Assembly (NCBI GenBank): GCA_035293845.1
Contig: DATGMB010000062.1
Location: 1-16,425, forward strand
Source: DATGMB01 sp035293845
GTDB taxonomy: Bacteria > Acidobacteriota > Terriglobia > Bryobacterales > Bryobacteraceae
Length of the DNA: 16,425 bases
Reading direction: 5' to 3'
Shown here: in pieces, positions 13,875 through 16,425 of the stretch
Numbering within the stretch: position 1 is the stretch's first letter
How the letters are laid out: every line of letters starts with the position of its first letter
Program-made: the position numbers and the translations under genes
The notes under the pieces: model-generated
Seen by the model: the letters and a program-made list of their open reading frames with translations, nothing else
What the model was told of the DNA's origin: nothing
Databases searched by the model: none

Positions 13875-14759
13875 ATGGCCCGCAGCATCGGAGTCCTCGC
13901 CACTCGTTACATCTGGGCAGGAATGGTGGAAGACACCACGCTGGGCGAGGTGCGGATGTATCCCGAGCCCGGCGCCGAGCAGATCGACCTCAAGAGCCTG
14001 CCCGCCGAGGAGATCATCGGACGCATCTGCCAGCACGTGGCGGCGCTGCGGCGCGGAGGCGCGACGGTCGAATCGGTGGGCGCCGGCTTCCCCGGCGTGA
14101 TCCGGAACGGGCTCATCGAAGAATCGCCGAACCTCGGGCAGTTGAAGGGCATCCATATGCGCGACCGGCTGGCCGCCGCGCTGCGGGGCGATGGCCTCGA
14201 CGTGCCGGTCACCGTGATCAACGATGCCGACGCGCTCGCCGCGGGCCTGGCCGCGCGCTACGGCCTGCTCGACCGCACTTTGCGGGTGTGGTACCTGGGG
14301 GACGGCATCGGTTTCGGCCGCTATCCGCTCGGGGACGGCCCGTGGGAGCTCGGGCATTCGGTGGTCACGCTCGACCGCAAGGAGCGATTCTGCGGCTGCG
14401 GCGGCCTGGGTCATCTCGAGGGCATCGTCGGCAACCGGGCGATGCGGCTGCGGTTTCTCGACATGGAGCCGGAAGAAGTATTCGCGGCGGCGCGGCACGG
14501 CGACCAGCGCGCGGCCGATTTCGTCAACCTCTGCCACCGGGCGCTGGCGGCAGCCACCGCGACCAGCGTGCATATCGACGGCCCCGGCCGCTTCTATCTG
14601 GCCGGCCCGAGCGCCGATTACATCGACCCGAACCTGCTCGGCATGTACCTGCAGGAAATGGTCAAGATGAGCCCGCTCCAAGGCACCTACTTCGAGATCG
14701 TTCCGACGAGCCACGACCTGGCGCTGATCGGCGCGGCGCTGACGAGCCGCCGGCATTAG
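13875..14759 (+). CDS. Degenerate ROK-family (sugar kinase-like) protein
   Basis: The 294-aa protein has the body of a ROK kinase: SVGAGFPGVIRNGLIEESPN (67-86), catalytic-type Asp117 in VINDADALAAGL, a GDGIGFG loop (142-148) and the sugar/zinc segment ELGH (H161) followed by FCGCGGLGHLEG. Two features depart from the family. The N-terminal phosphate loop (normally DxGGTK) is replaced by IGVLATRYIWAGMV, and the third zinc cysteine (GCxE) is His180. It may therefore bind sugar or zinc without normal kinase activity. It lacks the helix-turn-helix found in ROK repressors. Ribosome site AAGGAG precedes ATG 13875, and only 9 nt separate it from sthA, so it is in that operon. Substrate unknown. Confidence 0.75.
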   Translation: MARSIGVLATRYIWAGMVEDTTLGEVRMYPEPGAEQIDLKSLPAEEIIGRICQHVAALRRGGATVESVGAGFPGVIRNGLIEESPNLGQLKGIHMRDRLAAALRGDGLDVPVTVINDADALAAGLAARYGLLDRTLRVWYLGDGIGFGRYPLGDGPWELGHSVVTLDRKERFCGCGGLGHLEGIVGNRAMRLRFLDMEPEEVFAAARHGDQRAADFVNLCHRALAAATATSVHIDGPGRFYLAGPSADYIDPNLLGMYLQEMVKMSPLQGTYFEIVPTSHDLALIGAALTSRRH

Positions 14760-15502
14760 ACCACGGCGAGCGCCCAGGTCCGCTCGGTCCGCACCTCGCG
14801 CGGCGAGCCGAGCGCGCGCTCGATGACCGGGATTTCGTGCGTTTCGAAGCCGCTCGCCAGGATCACGCCGCCCGCGCGGCGGACGCGGAGCAGATCGGGC
14901 GCCAGCGCGACGACCGCCTCCGGGCTGATGTTCGCTACGACCAGGTCCGCGGCGGCGGTCTTCACCGCGTCCGCTGAACCGATGAACCCCATGCGCGCCA
15001 CCTCGACCGCTACAGGATCGACGTCGCACGCCCACACGCGGCGCGCTCCCAGCAGTTTCGCGGCGCGGGCCAGGATGCCCGAGCCGGTGCCGACGTCCAG
15101 CACATCCATTCCGGGGCGGACGTACCGTTCCAGGGCTTCGATGCAAAGGCGCGTGGTCTCGTGCGCGCCGGTGCCGAAGGCCATGCCGGGATTGACCGCG
15201 ATGCGGAAGCGGCCGGGCGGAGCGGGGTCGTCGCGCCATTCTGGCACGAGGAAGAAGCGCTCGCCGACGGTCATGGGCTGCAGCATTTCGCGCGCCTCGC
15301 CGACCCAATCGCGGTCCTCCTCTTCGCGGAGGGATGCGCCGGGGTAGGCGGCGAGCAAGGCGTCGCGGCCGGTCTCGTCCTCGAAGAAGGCGCGGACGCG
15401 TGACGGCGTTAACTCGACGACGCCGGCGACGCCGCGCTCCCAGAGGTCGGCGATGAGGAGGTCGCGGCGGTCGGGTGCGCAATCGATTTCGAGTGAGAAC
15501 AT
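14756..15502 (-). CDS. prmA: PrmA-like ribosomal protein L11 methyltransferase (short form)
   Basis: This SAM-dependent enzyme is predicted to methylate ribosomal protein L11. The signature NPGMAFGTGAHETTRLCIEA (104-123) is specific to PrmA. SAM-binding motif I is VLDVGTGSGIL (134-144), the acidic motif II is ACDVDPVAVEVAR and the catalytic-side motif VVANIS is at 188-193. At 248 aa it is shorter than the E. coli enzyme (about 293). The N-terminal L11-recognition domain is trimmed, and the stretch between DVDP and VVANI is about ten residues shorter than usual, lacking the common Asn-containing helix. Its stop overlaps the convergent ROK stop by 4 nt (TTAG). ATG 15502 has only a distant GGAAAA. 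Confidence 0.87.
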   Translation of the reverse strand: MFSLEIDCAPDRRDLLIADLWERGVAGVVELTPSRVRAFFEDETGRDALLAAYPGASLREEEDRDWVGEAREMLQPMTVGERFFLVPEWRDDPAPPGRFRIAVNPGMAFGTGAHETTRLCIEALERYVRPGMDVLDVGTGSGILARAAKLLGARRVWACDVDPVAVEVARMGFIGSADAVKTAAADLVVANISPEAVVALAPDLLRVRRAGGVILASGFETHEIPVIERALGSPREVRTERTWALAVV

Positions 15503-15567
15503 GTTTTTTTATTTTCCGTCAGGGCCGGATCAGGGATTTACCTGAGATTTGGCGGCATTGCATTTTT

Positions 15568-15656
15568 ACAAAACGAACCCAAGGTTTGCGGCAAGCTGCT
15601 GATTCCGCGGCGTTAAGCTGCACAAAAACGAACCCAAGACGAAGCCAAACGAAGCC
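15568..15656. repeat. Direct repeats of ACAAAACGAACCCAAG plus ACGAAGCC units
   Basis: ACAAAACGAACCCAAG (15568-15583) recurs with one extra A at 15622-15638, 54 nt downstream. The second copy is followed directly by two further related units, ACGAAGCC at 15639-15646 and 15649-15656, giving a small array of about 10-nt period. It lies in the 201-nt gap between prmA and mazF, beside the palindrome at 15663-15714. I know of similar AACGAACCCAA strings between genes in repeat-rich genomes, but cannot check copy number. No gene is seen in this gap. Confidence 0.65.
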
Positions 15657-15662
15657 ACCGAG

Positions 15663-15714
15663 CCGGGGTTGAGGCGCTTCCGGAGTTGCGTCAACAGAAG
15701 CGCTCAACCGCCGG
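15663..15714. repeat. Long imperfect hairpin overlapping the mazF stop codon
   Basis: GGTTGAGGCGCTTC (15667-15680) pairs with GAAGCGCTCAACC (15697-15709) with one bulged G, and the outer CCGG blocks (15663-15666 and 15711-15714) extend the stem past another bulge. The loop is 16 nt. The mazF stop codon (15704-15706) and its last few codons lie in the right arm. It could end or stabilise the toxin transcript; no U-tract follows closely. It may instead mark the edge of an inserted repeat that replaced the toxin's original 3' end. Confidence 0.7.
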
Positions 15715-16033
15715 TCAGACGATAGCACGGGGGTATGGGGGATACGGGCAACGGATTCGGTAAGTGGCTGAATGCAGAGGAAATAAAGAGTTGTTTGGAG
15801 CGGTATGGGCGGTCAGAGTCGACACCGCTCGTGCCGTCGCCCAAGGGCACCTCGAATGGATAATTCTTGGCTTGCGTGGTCATAGGACAGCAGAGCATCA
15901 GGCTGGTCTTGGCGTTGTAGACGGCGGGCGAAAGAACCAGCGCGGGACGGTGGCCGGCCTGCTCATGGCCGGCTTGCGGCGTAAACTGCAGCCAGACGAT
16001 ATCGCCCGCGTCCGGGACGTAGGTCCTGGACAC
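15704..16033 (-). CDS. mazF: MazF-family toxin with non-homologous C-terminus
   Basis: MazF toxins are ribosome-independent, sequence-specific mRNA endonucleases. Residues 1-65 align closely and without gaps to E. coli MazF: YVPDAGDIVWLQFTPQ, EQAGHRPALVLSPAVYN and MTTQAKNYPFEV. The catalytic-type residues E24, R29 and T52 are in place. From about residue 70 the similarity ends: where the family has a LADQVKSxxWRAR strand and a final helix, this protein has VDSDRPYRSKQLF and then a Pro-rich tail, with the last codons inside a palindrome. Total length (109 aa) is near normal by chance. It starts with GTG directly after the mazE stop. It is probably damaged or remodelled; activity is uncertain. 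Confidence 0.78.
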   Translation of the reverse strand: MSRTYVPDAGDIVWLQFTPQAGHEQAGHRPALVLSPAVYNAKTSLMLCCPMTTQAKNYPFEVPLGDGTSGVDSDRPYRSKQLFISSAFSHLPNPLPVSPIPPCYRLTGG

Positions 16034-16279
16034 CTACCAGACCTCTCGGCCGGCGGGCAGTCCGAAATCGATCGCCTCGGGCAGGTTTTTGGCGTCGATT
16101 GCGTTGACAAGGTCCTCGATCCGGTATGATTTCCGGCGGGACGGCTCGATGATGATCCGACCTTTTTCCTCACGCACCTCGACGTCCTCATCGAGGTGGA
16201 GGTGGGTGGCTTTCATGATCGATGATGGGTATCGCGCGAAAATCCGGGGAGATTGAATTTGGGTAGGATGTTTCGTCAT
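16034..16279 (-). CDS. mazE: MazE-family antitoxin with atypical N-terminus
   Basis: This is the antidote and autorepressor paired with MazF. The 81-aa protein matches E. coli MazE in length and strongly in its second half: HLHLDEDVEVREEKGRIIIE, then EDLVNAIDAKNLPEAIDFG and the terminal REVW. That C-terminal half is the toxin-binding tail. The N-terminal DNA-binding half is poor: the invariant WGNS is absent, and MTKHPTQIQSPRIFARYP stands where the family has a WGNS-x-RIP pattern; only RxP remains. The +2 frame reads YPNS nearby, hinting at compensated frameshifts. No ribosome site precedes ATG 16279; an internal ATG at 16216 would remove this half. Its stop abuts the toxin GTG. Confidence 0.75.
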   Translation of the reverse strand: MTKHPTQIQSPRIFARYPSSIMKATHLHLDEDVEVREEKGRIIIEPSRRKSYRIEDLVNAIDAKNLPEAIDFGLPAGREVW

Positions 16280-16290
16280 ACTGGAAGTGT

Positions 16291-16425
16291 ATGGTGCAGA
16301 AAATAGCGGTGACTCTGGACCGTAAGACCGTGGCGGAGCTCGACCGCTGGGTCACGGAAGGCAAGTACCCGAACCGCAGCCGCGCTTTGCAATGCGCGGT
16401 GGACCTGCTGACCGAGCGTGAGAAA
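16291..16425 (+). CDS. Ribbon-helix-helix (CopG/ParD-like) protein, probable antitoxin (N-terminal 45 residues; cut by window edge)
   Basis: The visible 45 residues, starting MVQKIAVTLDRKTVAELDRW and continuing to YPNRSRALQCAVDLLTEREK, form one ribbon-helix-helix unit. A short beta strand (KIAVTL) is followed by helix A (about 10-22), the turn at the NRSRA segment and helix B. The xNRSRALQxAV pattern is typical of antitoxins preceding PemK/MazF- or ParE-type toxins. The ATG at 16291 has GGAAG 5 nt upstream. It is divergent from mazE, with 11 nt between start codons, so each promoter must lie in the other gene or be shared. The downstream partner lies outside the window. Confidence 0.82.
   Translation, partial: MVQKIAVTLDRKTVAELDRWVTEGKYPNRSRALQCAVDLLTEREK

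Noticed and set aside
13875..14759. Calling the ROK protein a glucokinase.
   Set aside because: The ATP phosphate loop is missing and one zinc ligand is changed, so kinase activity cannot be assumed.
11547..15482. A 1311-codon open frame on the minus strand running antisense through gatA's end, sodA, sthA and the ROK gene.
   Set aside because: It is antisense to four genes with clear family motifs, and its product is Arg/Pro/His-rich with no domain. High GC and codon bias explain the lack of stops.
15519..15728. A 69-codon minus-strand open frame between prmA and mazF.
   Set aside because: It is made entirely of the direct repeats and hairpin, with repetitive GFVWLRLGFVF-type translation and no independent support.

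Overview
The window is a high-GC bacterial chromosome segment of ordinary, tightly packed genes. The gene set and several short dispersed palindromes suggest an acidobacterium, perhaps of the Solibacter/Bryobacter kind. That placement is inference from general resemblance, not from a marker gene.

Left part (1-7830, all minus strand): a phosphate-starvation locus. In transcription order it holds a small unrecognised gene (126 aa), a PhoR-like sensor kinase, a coiled-coil outer-membrane porin of DcaP-like type, then pstS, pstC, pstA, pstB and the start of phoU, which runs off the left edge. Together these would bring phosphate across the outer membrane (porin), bind it in the periplasm (PstS), import it with ATP (PstC/A/B) and signal its level (PhoU, PhoR). 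No phoB-type response regulator is present next to phoR. The porin and pstS are separated, and the pst cistrons punctuated, by palindromic elements, including a perfect 10-bp stem with a UUCG loop just inside pstC.

Middle part (7884-11719): a zinc-dependent medium-chain dehydrogenase (+), a convergent DinB-family protein (-), then a DUF721/DciA-like gene coupled to gatC and gatA (+), two of the three subunits of the tRNA-dependent amidotransferase. gatB is not in the window.

Right-centre (11757-15502): a Mn-type superoxide dismutase, a soluble pyridine nucleotide transhydrogenase and a degenerate ROK-family protein, all on the plus strand, followed by a convergent, short PrmA-like methyltransferase that overlaps the ROK gene by 4 nt. 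A G-rich inverted repeat fills the whole gap between sodA and sthA.

Right edge (15503-16425): a repeat-rich 200-bp intergenic segment, a MazEF-type toxin-antitoxin pair (-) whose toxin C-terminus and antitoxin N-terminus depart from the family, and a divergent ribbon-helix-helix antitoxin-like gene cut by the right edge.

No stretch longer than 300 bases lacks a gene. The two longest gaps (5726-5998 and 15503-15703) are both occupied by repeats. I found no tRNA, rRNA, CRISPR array, transposase or phage gene. I see no clearly new multi-gene system. The best second-look items are the decaying or remodelled mazEF module, the ROK protein lacking its ATP loop, and the small palindromes placed at cistron boundaries.
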